Origin: Burkholderiales bacterium Ga0077544
GTDB lineage: Bacteria > Pseudomonadota > Gammaproteobacteria > Burkholderiales > Burkholderiaceae_D
Assembly (NCBI GenBank): GCA_001464355.1
Contig: LNEU01000033.1
Location: 124,001-188,000 of the forward strand
Direction: 5' to 3'
Length of the DNA: 64,000 nt
Shown here: piece after piece, positions 16,564-25,488 of the stretch
Position numbering within the stretch: position 1 is the stretch's first letter
Layout: every line of letters starts with the position of its first letter
Position numbers and translations under genes: made by a program
The notes under the pieces: model-generated
Database searches by the model: none
Told to the model about the DNA's origin: nothing
Seen by the model: only the letters and a program-made list of their open reading frames with translations

Positions 16564-18726
16564 TCAAAACATCTTTTTGACAGCCAGCATGATGGAGCGC
16601 GGCTCACCGTAGAAGTTTTGACGTCCGAAGTTACTGACTTTTTCGTAGTATGTTTTATCGAACAGATTATTAATGGTCAGACTAGCCGTGGTTGTACTGT
16701 CAATCTGATAGCCAACTTGTCCACTCACCGTCGTATAGCCATCACCGACGACGCGTGTTGCGCCGGTACCCGATGAAAAATCACTGACTGCTTTCAAGCC
16801 GCCGGCCAGACTCCAGCGATTGAACGTCCCACTCGTCCAGCTATGCTTGGTCCAGAGATTGAAGCTATGTCGCGGTGTGATCGTAGAAAATGCCTGCCCA
16901 ACCTGAGCTATCGGTGCCTGCAGGTATTTTGTCGCGGTATAGGCATAGCCAGCGATCAACTCCCAGCCCGGTGCTATCTGGCCACTCACTTCCGCTTCCA
17001 GCCCCTCGCTCCTGACTTTGCCGCCGGCTATAGAGTCGTTGGCCTTGAGGGGCGTGCTTGTGTCTTCGATCGCGCGATCTTTATCGATGATTCTGAACAA
17101 GGCAATGCTGCTATTGACGCGCTTGTCCAGCCATTCACTCTTTACTCCCAACTCTATCTGGGAACCGGTCCGCGGCGATAAAAGAAGGCCATTCTTGTCA
17201 ATCGCAGTTTGTCCCACAAAGGTTTCAGCATAGCTGCCGTAAAGCGAAGAGTTGTCACTCAGTGCATAAATAACGCTAGTCAATGGCGTGAATTGCGTAC
17301 CCGGCTTGGAAGTCGAACTGATTACACCCGTGCTCGGATTGAATGACTGGGTTTCCCAGCGTCCCAAGCGTCCGCCCAGCAAGAAAGTCCAGCGATCAAA
17401 CGGCTTAAGCTGCACTTGTCCGTAGATACCGGTCTGAGTCTGTTGCGTGCCGCCTGTATAGCTGCCCAGATCCAGCTCCGGATAAGCAATGTCATTGTTT
17501 GGGCTGTAGATATTGAACGTGCCGGTTGGTCCGTAAACAGACCGATTTTTTGCATCCTCGGTGCTGTGATTGATGCCAAGCAGAATTTGGTGGATGCGGC
17601 CACCCAGCTCAAAGGGACCCGCATAGTAGGCATCAAGATTTTGATTCTTGGTGGCTTGCTGGAAATTTACTGTCTGATATGCGACATCGCCTGTTGCCAC
17701 GTTCGCCAGGCCATTTGCACGCAAGGCTTTGTAAATCATGCCGCGATCAACCTGACGCGCGGCAAACTTGAAACGGCCACCGTTATTGAATTTATGCTCC
17801 AACTCGGCAAACAGATCATCCGTTTCCATATCCTGAACATTATTTTTGCTGCCGATAAAAGTCGAGCGGGGTACTTTCGGCAACGTGTAATTTGCCATCG
17901 CTGGCAGCCCCTGATCGACGACAGAATCTGTCTTTTGATGGGTCGCGCCCAGCGACAATGTCGTACTTGACGACAAATCGATTTCCACCGTGCCGTACCC
18001 TAGAAATTTCTTGCTTTCCACCGCGTGGACAAAGCTTTCGCGGTTGTCGACCACACCGACTATGCGTCCCCGGATACGGCCTGCCTCATCCAGTTTGCTC
18101 GTCACATCAAACTCCGCGCGGCGAGTATCCGACGAGCCCAGCATGAATCCCGCGCTACCGGACAAATCTGCACGCGCGCGCTTGCGCACCAGATTGATCG
18201 TACCGCCCGGCTCGCCCGCACCTTGCAGCAAGCCTGCCGGACCGCGCAGCACTTCAATGCGATCGTAAATTGCAGTATCGAACGCCGTGGAATAATTGGC
18301 GCCTTGGCTGATGGCCAGACCGTCCAATTGGATGCTGCCGATATCGAAGCCGCGGGCTTGAATCGTGTTGAAATTACCGGCCCCATCCAGGCGCGTGACG
18401 TTGACGCCCGTGGTTTGCTTGAGAACATCTTCAATCTTGGTGATGTTTTGATCATCCAGCCGCTGACGCGTCACCACACTGATGGATTGCGGCGTTTCTT
18501 TCAGCGTTTGCGGAATCTTGCTTCCTACCGTCACCGCATGCGCTGCATATGAATGAGTCGACTCGCTACTATCATCGACGGGGGCAGTAACTCGGACTTC
18601 GGGCAGCGTTTCGGCCATTTTGATTTCAGCGCTGACCGGCCCGGCGCCCTGCTGGGCAAAGACTGCGGAGGACATGGTGAGACAGGCGAGGCCGACGGCC
18701 AACGCAAGAGTTTTGCGATGCAGCAC
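16564..18726 (-). CDS. TonB-dependent siderophore receptor
   Basis: A 720-residue outer-membrane receptor for ferric siderophores. The signal peptide (MLHRKTLALAVGLACL to VFAQ) is followed by a TonB-box-like segment (PEVRVTAP), a plug domain (PQSISVVTRQRLDDQN, RGFDIGSIQLDGL, IYDRIEVLRGPAGLL, GEPGGTINLVRKR) and a 22-strand barrel. The last residue is phenylalanine, the usual outer-membrane assembly signal. The plug motifs place it in the FhuE/FpvA-like group for hydroxamate or mixed siderophores; the ligand cannot be specified further. A near-consensus Fur box lies about 80 bases upstream, indicating iron repression. No siderophore biosynthesis genes are nearby, so it probably takes up xenosiderophores. 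Confidence 0.93.
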   Translation of the reverse strand: MLHRKTLALAVGLACLTMSSAVFAQQGAGPVSAEIKMAETLPEVRVTAPVDDSSESTHSYAAHAVTVGSKIPQTLKETPQSISVVTRQRLDDQNITKIEDVLKQTTGVNVTRLDGAGNFNTIQARGFDIGSIQLDGLAISQGANYSTAFDTAIYDRIEVLRGPAGLLQGAGEPGGTINLVRKRARADLSGSAGFMLGSSDTRRAEFDVTSKLDEAGRIRGRIVGVVDNRESFVHAVESKKFLGYGTVEIDLSSSTTLSLGATHQKTDSVVDQGLPAMANYTLPKVPRSTFIGSKNNVQDMETDDLFAELEHKFNNGGRFKFAARQVDRGMIYKALRANGLANVATGDVAYQTVNFQQATKNQNLDAYYAGPFELGGRIHQILLGINHSTEDAKNRSVYGPTGTFNIYSPNNDIAYPELDLGSYTGGTQQTQTGIYGQVQLKPFDRWTFLLGGRLGRWETQSFNPSTGVISSTSKPGTQFTPLTSVIYALSDNSSLYGSYAETFVGQTAIDKNGLLLSPRTGSQIELGVKSEWLDKRVNSSIALFRIIDKDRAIEDTSTPLKANDSIAGGKVRSEGLEAEVSGQIAPGWELIAGYAYTATKYLQAPIAQVGQAFSTITPRHSFNLWTKHSWTSGTFNRWSLAGGLKAVSDFSSGTGATRVVGDGYTTVSGQVGYQIDSTTTASLTINNLFDKTYYEKVSNFGRQNFYGEPRSIMLAVKKMF

Positions 18727-19060
18727 AGTATTTCCTTTGGAAATGCACTGGCTGACGGCTGGCTGGCTGATGCGGGATTGATGAAAATTTTGTGTAATTT
18801 TAATTCGGAATGATTCTCATTAGCAAAAAATGTCGTCTTTTAATCGGATTGCGTTACATATTTGCCACGATTTGAATACCAGGCCGCCGAATATGGAAAA
18901 AATAATGTCTCTGTACCGGCAACCGAATGGCCTCAAGATTCCTGATGTATTTGCTTCTGCTACCATAACGGCCTGAGCAAATTTAAAGCGTGTTTCCCTT
19001 GCTTTTAGGTGCTGCAGTACGAGAATGTAAATGCGGTGCGGCAAGCACCAAGCGAGAACC
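18727..19060. other. Divergent intergenic region of receptor and queH
   Basis: About 330 bases between two divergent genes. It contains the Fur box at 18806-18824 near the receptor. Nothing else recognisable was seen on the queH side. Confidence 0.6.
18806..18824 (-). promoter_or_regulatory. Fur box
   Basis: On the minus strand the 19-mer matches 14 of 19 positions of the Fur consensus, with the uninterrupted core AATGAGAATCATT. It lies about 80 bases upstream of the TonB-dependent receptor start, a normal location for iron-dependent repression. Confidence 0.8.
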
Positions 19061-19750
19061 ATGATGACCAATTCCACGCCCGACTTCAAACGCGAACCCA
19101 TTCCACTACCGAGCAAACCCGGCAAGGTATTGCTGCATTCCTGCTGCGCGCCATGTTCTGGTGAAGTGATGGAGGCGATGCTGGCTTCGGGTATCGATTA
19201 CACGATTTTCTTTTACAACCCGAACATTCATCCGGAAAAAGAATATCTGCTGCGCAAGGACGAAAACATTCGTTTTGCGGAAAAGCACAATATCGAATTT
19301 ATCGACGCCGATTACGACACCGACAACTGGTTTGAACGTGCCAAGGGTATGGAAGATGCGCCTGAGCGTGGCATACGTTGCACGATGTGTTTCGACATGC
19401 GCTTTGAACGCACGGCCTTGTATGCGCATGAGCACGGCTTTCCTGTCATTTCGAGCTCGCTCGGAATTTCGCGCTGGAAGGATATGAATCAGATCAACGA
19501 TTGTGGCGTACGCGCCGCCGCGAAATATCCGGACATGCTGTACTGGGAATACAACTGGCGCAAAAAAGGTGGTTCTGCGCGCATGATCGAAATCTCCAAA
19601 CGCGAAAATTTCTATCAGCAGGAATATTGCGGCTGCGTATATTCACTGCGCGATACGAACAAGCACAGACGCGAAAGCGGTCGTGAGCGGATTGCGATGG
19701 GCGTACAGTTTTACGGCAAGCAGGACATGATCGAAAAAACTGATAAGTAA
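19061..19750 (+). CDS. queH: Epoxyqueuosine reductase QueH
   Basis: A 229-residue cytoplasmic enzyme (DUF208) that reduces epoxyqueuosine to queuosine in tRNA, non-homologous to QueG. The iron-sulfur and zinc ligand cysteines are all visible: [10 protein letters not shown] near residue 28, [10 protein letters not shown] near 112, and CGCVYS near the C-terminus. [19 protein letters not shown] and [15 protein letters not shown] are also family signatures. The start at 19061 (MMTNSTPDF) is preferred over an upstream ATG; the neighbouring ATG at 19064 is equally possible. It is convergent with dinB. Confidence 0.95.
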   Translation: MMTNSTPDFKREPIPLPSKPGKVLLHSCCAPCSGEVMEAMLASGIDYTIFFYNPNIHPEKEYLLRKDENIRFAEKHNIEFIDADYDTDNWFERAKGMEDAPERGIRCTMCFDMRFERTALYAHEHGFPVISSSLGISRWKDMNQINDCGVRAAAKYPDMLYWEYNWRKKGGSARMIEISKRENFYQQEYCGCVYSLRDTNKHRRESGRERIAMGVQFYGKQDMIEKTDK

Positions 19751-19820
19751 TTTCATCACGTTAAAGCTGCAAATACGATCACCGTTTTGCAACTGAATGC
19801 CTGGCCCGCCGCAGGTGAAA

Positions 19821-20981
19821 TCAACCCTGTTCTGCAGCAAAGAGTTCGCCCTGCTCCACCATCACGGGCGGCACTACGCTTGGCTTAGACAAAGCACTAA
19901 TCCGCACACCAAGCAGGCGCAGGCGCTTGTCCAGCGGCACACGCCGCAAACATTCACCAGCTGCCTGCCGTATCGCTTGCGCATTATTGGTTGGATCGGG
20001 CAGCGTCAAATCGCGTGTCACCGTACTGAAATCGGCGTAACGTAACTTGATACCGATAGTGCGCCCCAAATAGTCCTTGCGCACCAGATCATCCGCCACG
20101 CGTTCACACAAGCGCGTGAACAAGGCACTCAATTCATTGCGATCCAGTTTGGCATGCAGGTCGCGCTCCAGTGTCGATTCGCGACTGATGGACTTGGGCT
20201 CGGAACGCATCACGACTTCACGCTCATCAATGCCTTGGGCAACCCGCATCAACCATGCGCTATAGACGCGCCCGAAATTCGCCTGCAATATTGCCGGATC
20301 ACACGCGGCCAATTGTTCTATCGTCAATATGCCGAGCGTCGCAAGCTTTTCTGTTGACTTGGGGCCTATCCCATTGATTTTCTTCACCGACAAGGGCCAG
20401 ATGCGTGATGGAATATCTGCCGTAGAAAGTATCGTCAAACCATTCGGCTTTTCCAGATCAGAACAAATTTTTGCCAGTAACTTGTTCGGTGCGACGCCTA
20501 TCGAACAAGACAAGCCGGTCGCAGCAACCACCGCATCCTTGATGCGCTGCGCAACGATGGCGATATCGTCAGTCTGGTCGTTCAGATCAAGATAGATTTC
20601 ATCGATGCCGCGGTCTTCCATTTTGGGCGCAAGCGCGCTCACTGCGGCCTTGAATAATTTTGAATAATGGCGATACGCAGTGAAGTCGGTCGGCAACAGG
20701 ATCGCATCCGGCGCCAGCTTCGCCACCTTCATCAAACCCATGCCGGAAAACACGCCAAGCGCACGCGCTTCATACGTCGACGTCGTCACTACGCCACGTC
20801 CTGCATAGTCGCGCAAACGTGAATAGCTGCGCGTGCCGTCGGCCTGCAATACCGGTTGATGCGCAGCGCCGGCACCTATCACGACGGCCTGGCCACGCAA
20901 TTCGGGATAACGCAACAGCTCAACCGATGCGTAAAAAGCATCCATATCAAGATGAGCAATATGGCTATGCGGTGGAATCAT
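19821..20981 (-). CDS. dinB: DNA polymerase IV (Y family)
   Basis: A 386-residue translesion DNA polymerase. Catalytic motifs are present: HLDMDAFYASVE at the N-terminus and DRGIDEIYLDL, which carries the second metal-binding acidic pair in the variant GIDE instead of SIDE. The helix-hairpin-helix thumb is INGIGPKSTEKLATLGI and the little-finger domain ends in LRLLGVRISAL. The C-terminus carries QGELFA, a plausible beta-clamp-binding motif. No LexA-type operator is obvious upstream, so SOS control is not supported by what I can see. Confidence 0.95.
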   Translation of the reverse strand: MIPPHSHIAHLDMDAFYASVELLRYPELRGQAVVIGAGAAHQPVLQADGTRSYSRLRDYAGRGVVTTSTYEARALGVFSGMGLMKVAKLAPDAILLPTDFTAYRHYSKLFKAAVSALAPKMEDRGIDEIYLDLNDQTDDIAIVAQRIKDAVVAATGLSCSIGVAPNKLLAKICSDLEKPNGLTILSTADIPSRIWPLSVKKINGIGPKSTEKLATLGILTIEQLAACDPAILQANFGRVYSAWLMRVAQGIDEREVVMRSEPKSISRESTLERDLHAKLDRNELSALFTRLCERVADDLVRKDYLGRTIGIKLRYADFSTVTRDLTLPDPTNNAQAIRQAAGECLRRVPLDKRLRLLGVRISALSKPSVVPPVMVEQGELFAAEQG

Positions 20982-21163
20982 GAAAAATCAGTGTCGAAAC
21001 GGAATGAGCGCAGCATATCATTTACTGTACATATAAACAGTAAAAAGCAATCATCGAATAATGATGCTCACGCCATCAGGCGCTTTCTCTCGACTGGATT
21101 TGCGCATACTTGAGTCAACGTATGAGGACGCACCCGACCACCATCTTTATTCAGCACAAAAAT

Positions 21164-21199
21164 AAAAAGGCGGAATCACTGACGCGATCCCGCCTTTTT
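21164..21199 (-). terminator. Terminator of the KEAK-repeat protein gene
   Basis: Arms AAAAAGGCGG (21164-21173) and CCGCCTTTTT (21190-21199) form a stable hairpin just past the stop of the minus-strand gene at 21214. Confidence 0.85.
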
Positions 21200-21213
21200 T
21201 CAACTAAATAAAT

Positions 21214-21603
21214 TTACTTCGAAGCTGGAGCCGGCATTCCGGGATCAACCGGCTTTTTCATTCTCATCTCCTGCACTTCGGCATTACGGGTTTGCACAGC
21301 TTCTTTTTTCTCTTGCTTGTACTCTTCCTTGGCAGCCTTTTTATCAGCCTTGTACTCCATTTTGGCTTCTTTCTTTTCCGCCTTGTATTCCATTTTGGCT
21401 TCTTTTACCGCCACACGTTTCTTCACAAAAGGATCATTGGTTTGATTCAGGCGTGATTGATCGGTATAAGCCGGATCGTTGGGATTGGACGGTGCTTGCG
21501 AGGCTGGAACCACTATCGTACCCGGCGGATTAGCCTGAGCCGCTGCAAATTGCGTAAACATGGCCACTGCCGTGCCGGCGAGGATTGTACGTAGTTTTAT
21601 CAT
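21214..21603 (-). CDS. Small exported Lys/Glu/Ala repeat protein
   Basis: A 129-residue secreted protein of unknown function. The start at 21603 (MIKLRTILAGTAVAMF) gives a signal peptide cut after QFAAA; a longer frame start at 21684 adds residues that would spoil it. The mature part holds near-tandem helical repeats, KEAKMEYKAEKKEAKMEYKA and then KKAAKEEYKQEKKEA, predicted as a long charged alpha-helix or coiled coil, and ends PVDPGMPAPASK. The repeat is visible at the DNA level too. A periplasmic spacer or metal- or acid-stress-type protein is possible but unsupported. Confidence 0.78.
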   Translation of the reverse strand: MIKLRTILAGTAVAMFTQFAAAQANPPGTIVVPASQAPSNPNDPAYTDQSRLNQTNDPFVKKRVAVKEAKMEYKAEKKEAKMEYKADKKAAKEEYKQEKKEAVQTRNAEVQEMRMKKPVDPGMPAPASK

Positions 21604-21794
21604 GCGAACTCCTTGTTCAATAATAAGAAACCGATACGAGCTGTTCGTATGGAAATTGATGCCGCCAACCAGGATGGTTAACACTGCACTCCTTATTACA
21701 GACCGGGGTGGTTAACAGAAGTTCATCTTATTCTCGTTTTTTACTTCCTTGAAGCAATATCCATGCAGCAAGTTCTCACTGTTTTAACCCGCAT

Positions 21795-22130
21795 TCAATT
21801 GCCTCGCAGCCATAATCCTATCGCTGCGGCCGATAAAACAATGGCAATCCAAGCCAGCATCGACATGCGTCGATAACGCCGCTCGTTGGCAATGACGCCT
21901 TGCTCCAGCGTGATGACCATCTGCTTCAATTGCTCGGCCAGATCCTTGATATGTACTGCATTCACGGACGCCACTTCCTGCAGCTCGTTGATTTGCTTTT
22001 GCAGCAAAGCCTCCTGGGTTGCCGCGTTCTCGTCGATCTTGCGGCTTTTAAATACCGGCAAAGCCGCATTAACGATGTCGCCTACATAAGGCAGTATCGC
22101 CTTGACGGCGGGGAGCAGCCATGTGTACAT
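21795..22130 (-). CDS. Hypothetical membrane-anchored coiled-coil protein
   Basis: A 111-residue protein starting at 22130 behind AAGGATAAC. A short hydrophobic N-terminus (LLPAVKAILPYVGDIVNAAL) leads into a heptad-like stretch (EALLQKQINELQEVASVNAV) and a C-terminal transmembrane helix (MLAWIAIVLSAAAIGLWLRG). No known family was recognised. It may be tail-anchored in the inner membrane with a coiled-coil domain in the cytoplasm. It lies upstream of, and in the same direction as, the KEAK-repeat gene, 190 bases away. Confidence 0.72.
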   Translation of the reverse strand: MYTWLLPAVKAILPYVGDIVNAALPVFKSRKIDENAATQEALLQKQINELQEVASVNAVHIKDLAEQLKQMVITLEQGVIANERRYRRMSMLAWIAIVLSAAAIGLWLRGN

Positions 22131-22365
22131 AGTTATCCTTACTTTAAATTTAGAGACAGATACGAGCGGCTTAGTATGAGCCATTCATGAGTGATCTTGA
22201 TCAGAGTCGGCCGCACACGATAAATTCATCGCTAATTCGGCTCCCCACGTGCTTTTCCATTTCGTTGAAATGGGGTTTTAAGTTATATTGCAACGACTCC
22301 TGTTGCCACACGATTACTGCACAGTTACTGCATGATCGACGATAACAAACCCCATCAATTTAAAC

Positions 22366-23076
22366 ATGACCACACCGCATATGCTCGACCCAAACGCATT
22401 ACTCAAGCCACTGAATGGCTACATCGTCGAAGACCTGACGAACGCTGATATCGCCACTACCGGCGCTATTGCGGCATCGATATTGAGCGACCTTGCGTCA
22501 CCTGTATTGAAAATGCTGTCAGTCGCGGGCGAATCTGCCGATGACATTTCGGCTGAATTTTTTCCTGACCCGGATGATGAAAGCACTCCCGGCACATTGA
22601 TCTTCTGGCCAACGACACGTACCAGCGATATCAGCACTCGCGATGATGCATTCAATGCAGAATACTCATTGCGCCTGGCAGTCTTTTTGTCGGAACGTGA
22701 AGATGAAGAGGTGATTTATCCAGCCGGCTTCAGCATGGTCTTGAAGCTCAATGAGAACGGCTGCGAGCTGGTAAAGAATTTGCCGCCGGCCGTGTTCGAA
22801 CGTTTGGAATTTCAGATGAAAGGCAGCCCGCTGCCGAACGGATTTGAATTTCTGGATGACAGCGAACACATTACGGTCATTCCAAACATGCGCAGACAGT
22901 TCCTGAAAGCGATTACACGTGCGCATTCGGTAACGGCAAAGAAACGCAGCAAGGAATTTGAAGCAGTGATGGCACATTACATCTGGGACAACACTGAACC
23001 AGAAGTTCATTTCACATCGGTACTGTCGACCTTGGCCACGCTATTCGTCGCGATCCACCATAAATCGAAGCTGTAA
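22366..23076 (+). CDS. Hypothetical protein
   Basis: A 236-residue soluble acidic protein with no signal peptide or membrane segment. The mid part (TLIFWPTTRTSDISTRDDAF, RLAVFLSEREDEEVIYPAGF) is rich in acidic and aromatic residues and looks like an ordinary globular protein. The gene is an isolated plus-strand unit between minus-strand genes. I do not recognise a family and propose no function. A weak inverted repeat follows the stop codon. Confidence 0.75.
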   Translation: MTTPHMLDPNALLKPLNGYIVEDLTNADIATTGAIAASILSDLASPVLKMLSVAGESADDISAEFFPDPDDESTPGTLIFWPTTRTSDISTRDDAFNAEYSLRLAVFLSEREDEEVIYPAGFSMVLKLNENGCELVKNLPPAVFERLEFQMKGSPLPNGFEFLDDSEHITVIPNMRRQFLKAITRAHSVTAKKRSKEFEAVMAHYIWDNTEPEVHFTSVLSTLATLFVAIHHKSKL

Positions 23077-23082
23077 TGCTGA

Positions 23083-23103
23083 GTTATAGCGCACAGCTAT
23101 AAC
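23083..23103. terminator. Possible weak hairpin after the hypothetical gene
   Basis: GTTATAGC and GCTATAAC surround a 5-base loop 6 bases after the stop at 23076. There is no T run, so intrinsic termination is doubtful. Confidence 0.35.
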
Positions 23104-23133
23104 GTTCCGCAAATATGTCCGGCGCTTAATCTC

Positions 23134-23373
23134 TTAATCGTCGGACATATTCACAAACAATTCTTCCACTTTGCTTCTGGCCCACGGCGTCTTGCGCAAA
23201 AACTTCAGACTTGATTTGATACTTGGATCGATGTTGAAGCACTTGATGTCGATGCGATGGCCCAACTCTTCCCAGCCATAACGCTCTACCAGCACCAGCA
23301 GGATTTTCTCCAGGCTCTGGCCATGCAAGGGATCGCTGTTTTGCGGCTGAATATTTTTGTGGTCGCTCATCAT
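23134..23373 (-). CDS. VF530 family DNA-binding protein (DUF2132)
   Basis: A 79-residue protein matching the small VF530/DUF2132 family: [20 protein letters not shown], then [20 protein letters not shown] and [11 protein letters not shown] solved relative has a DNA-binding fold, but the physiological role is not established. The methionines at 23373 and 23370 are alternative starts. It is the last of three closely spaced minus-strand genes with a DUF2288 gene (9 bases upstream) and slyX. Confidence 0.9.
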   Translation of the reverse strand: MMSDHKNIQPQNSDPLHGQSLEKILLVLVERYGWEELGHRIDIKCFNIDPSIKSSLKFLRKTPWARSKVEELFVNMSDD

Positions 23374-23382
23374 GTTTGCCGG

Positions 23383-23706
23383 TCAGTCCGGTTTGTTTTC
23401 CTGTACCAGTACCCACGGCCGCGCGACAACCGCCCACAACAAAGTATCGGCTTCCAGCCATATAGTCGCCTGCTCATCGGTCGCCTTGGCAAGCTTGCTG
23501 TCATTCAGCCATTGCTCAACCGTGGCTTTGTCATCGATGGAAAACCGCGCCGCGACATCGACCAGATCAAGATCGCTGCTCACGACGATGACCAAACCAC
23601 CGGCAAAATAACGCAACAATTCTGACCACGCAATTTGCGAGGTTTCTGTATTGAGTTTGGCGTGCAGCAGTTGCTGCTCTTGATCAGCTTGGGTTGGTGA
23701 AGTCAT
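23383..23706 (-). CDS. DUF2288 family protein
   Basis: A 107-residue soluble protein. It shows the DUF2288 pattern: AKLNTETSQIAWSELLRYFA, GLVIVVSSDLDLVDVA, a WLNDSKLAKATDEQA segment and WAVVARPWVLVQE near the end. The function is unknown. It lies between slyX and the VF530 gene, probably in one transcript. Confidence 0.88.
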   Translation of the reverse strand: MTSPTQADQEQQLLHAKLNTETSQIAWSELLRYFAGGLVIVVSSDLDLVDVAARFSIDDKATVEQWLNDSKLAKATDEQATIWLEADTLLWAVVARPWVLVQENKPD

Positions 23707-23765
23707 CGATTCAATCTGCTTGATTTGTATAGGTTAAAGATTTTTGTGTGAAACGAATTTCCTCA

Positions 23766-23972
23766 TCAATAGTGCGGTGGTCGTTCGTTGGCTGCGCCTT
23801 GTTCGTTAGCGCCGCTGACCACTTCCTTCAAACGTCCGACCAGCGCGATACACAAGGCTTCCAATTCGTCGATTTTCTTTTGCTGTTCGTAGACGATCTT
23901 GTTCAGCGCATCGACCAGATCTTCCTGGCGCGTCAGCTTGATTTCGATATCGACAATACGGTCTTCATTCAT
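23766..23972 (-). CDS. slyX: SlyX family protein
   Basis: A 68-residue coiled-coil protein. MNEDRIVDIEIKLTRQEDLV and LNKIVYEQQKKIDELEALC give continuous heptads as in SlyX, and the C-terminus is NERPPHY, matching the family's conserved PPHY end. Its molecular role is unknown. It is the first gene of a small minus-strand cluster. Confidence 0.92.
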   Translation of the reverse strand: MNEDRIVDIEIKLTRQEDLVDALNKIVYEQQKKIDELEALCIALVGRLKEVVSGANEQGAANERPPHY

Positions 23973-24002
23973 GGTGCATCTACTTTCTTAAGGCCAAACA
24001 AC

Positions 24003-25364
24003 TCATGCCGACGGCATAACGGGGTGCTTGTGCATTGCTTCACGTCGAAAACCACGTGCCGCTGTGTGATAAAAAGGCCGCGGACAAAATTGCCTGGAGA
24101 TGACGGATGCCGTCAAAGTCGTTGCCAGCAATAACAGGGTGACGTCCTGACTGCGCGTCATTTCCATCACAATCACACTGGCTGTAATCGGTGCCTGGGT
24201 GGCAGCAGCAAGAAATGCTGCCATCGATAGCAAGGCAATCAATTGGCCATCGGAAGTACCCGGCAACAACAGTGCGATATTGTCGCCTATGCCGGCCCCA
24301 ATCGCCAGCGACGGCGTGAAAATGCCGCCCGGTATTCCTGCGAAATAGGAAAGTATGGTCGCGCCCAACTTCGCGATTCCAAACATCAAGTTATCCCCAG
24401 GATGTCCATTCAGCAAGGCCGCAGCCTGTTCGTAACCAGTGCCGTAAGTCGCACCAGCCGTCAGCAAACCCAGGAATGCAACCAGCAATCCACAGATACC
24501 GGCAAGCAAAACCGGATGACGCTCAAGCCAGCTGCGACGCGATACCGGCAACCACGCTTTGGGCCCCGCCAACAGCGCTTTGGCAAACAAGCCGCCCAAC
24601 ACGCCGTTGATCGTCGCGCACAAAGCCACCGCGCCCCACGAAGAATGCAGCGCCAGTATCGACTGCTCTATATGAAAGTAGGGATTGTTGCCAACTACTG
24701 CCAACGCGATGAAACCGGCACAGAGCACTGCCGACATCACCAATCTATCCCAACGCACCGCCGTACCGCGACCCAGCTCCTCTATCGCAAACACGACACC
24801 CGCCAGCGGCGTATTGAAAGCGGCAGCCAGACCGCCGGCGGCACCGGCAGCAATCAAGGCTTCCGGACGAAAGCCGACGGCGAAACGGGGCCGCTTTTGC
24901 CACCATTGTCCCCACGCCAGCATCACTGCAGCCCCGACTTGCACCGATGGCCCTTCCCTGCCTATCGATGCACCAGCCAGCAGACCGGCTGCGGTTAGCA
25001 GAATTTTCCACAAGGACTGCCGCAAGGAAACCAAGGTCGATTGCGCAGGCCCGCTCGGCATAGCCATCGCTGCAATCACTTGCGGAATACCGCTGCCACG
25101 CGCTTCCGGCGCCAGCCGCAAAGTCATCCAGCGTATGCCTGCGAAAGCGAGGGGTAACATCAACAGCGCGCTCCACCAATAGGCATGCGTCAGCTCACGA
25201 TTCCACTCCAGCATTTTTTCAGCGAGCCACGCAAAGCCCAATGAAAAAACTGCCACACACGCAGCGCCACCGAGAAAAATTGCAATGCGAAAAGAATGGC
25301 GCGATACACGCTTGGTATGGCGTGCAGGCTTTTGTATCGATAACGGTATAAGTCGTTCAGTCAT
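24003..25364 (-). CDS. ClC-type chloride channel/antiporter
   Basis: A 453-residue inner-membrane protein of the voltage-gated ClC family with about ten hydrophobic helices. All chloride-binding signatures are present: GSGIPQVI near residue 90, GREGPSVQ near 135 with the gating glutamate, and GIPGGIFTPSLAIGAG near 345. The internal FAIEELGRG near 194 retains glutamates at the position used as the proton-transfer glutamate in exchangers, so Cl-/H+ exchange is more likely than a channel. There is no C-terminal CBS domain. In acid resistance or osmotic balance it could work with the potassium system encoded 2-5 kb away (inference). Confidence 0.93.
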   Translation of the reverse strand: MTERLIPLSIQKPARHTKRVSRHSFRIAIFLGGAACVAVFSLGFAWLAEKMLEWNRELTHAYWWSALLMLPLAFAGIRWMTLRLAPEARGSGIPQVIAAMAMPSGPAQSTLVSLRQSLWKILLTAAGLLAGASIGREGPSVQVGAAVMLAWGQWWQKRPRFAVGFRPEALIAAGAAGGLAAAFNTPLAGVVFAIEELGRGTAVRWDRLVMSAVLCAGFIALAVVGNNPYFHIEQSILALHSSWGAVALCATINGVLGGLFAKALLAGPKAWLPVSRRSWLERHPVLLAGICGLLVAFLGLLTAGATYGTGYEQAAALLNGHPGDNLMFGIAKLGATILSYFAGIPGGIFTPSLAIGAGIGDNIALLLPGTSDGQLIALLSMAAFLAAATQAPITASVIVMEMTRSQDVTLLLLATTLTASVISRQFCPRPFYHTAARGFRREAMHKHPVMPSA

Positions 25365-25488
25365 TTTTTGAATATTGCGAGTTGATCATCAGCGCCATCC
25401 AAACAAGGCTGGCCACATGAAAATCGACGCATAATTCGTGCCTGTATCTGTGCGTGTACTTCTATACAGCACACGCAATGAGCAGGCC

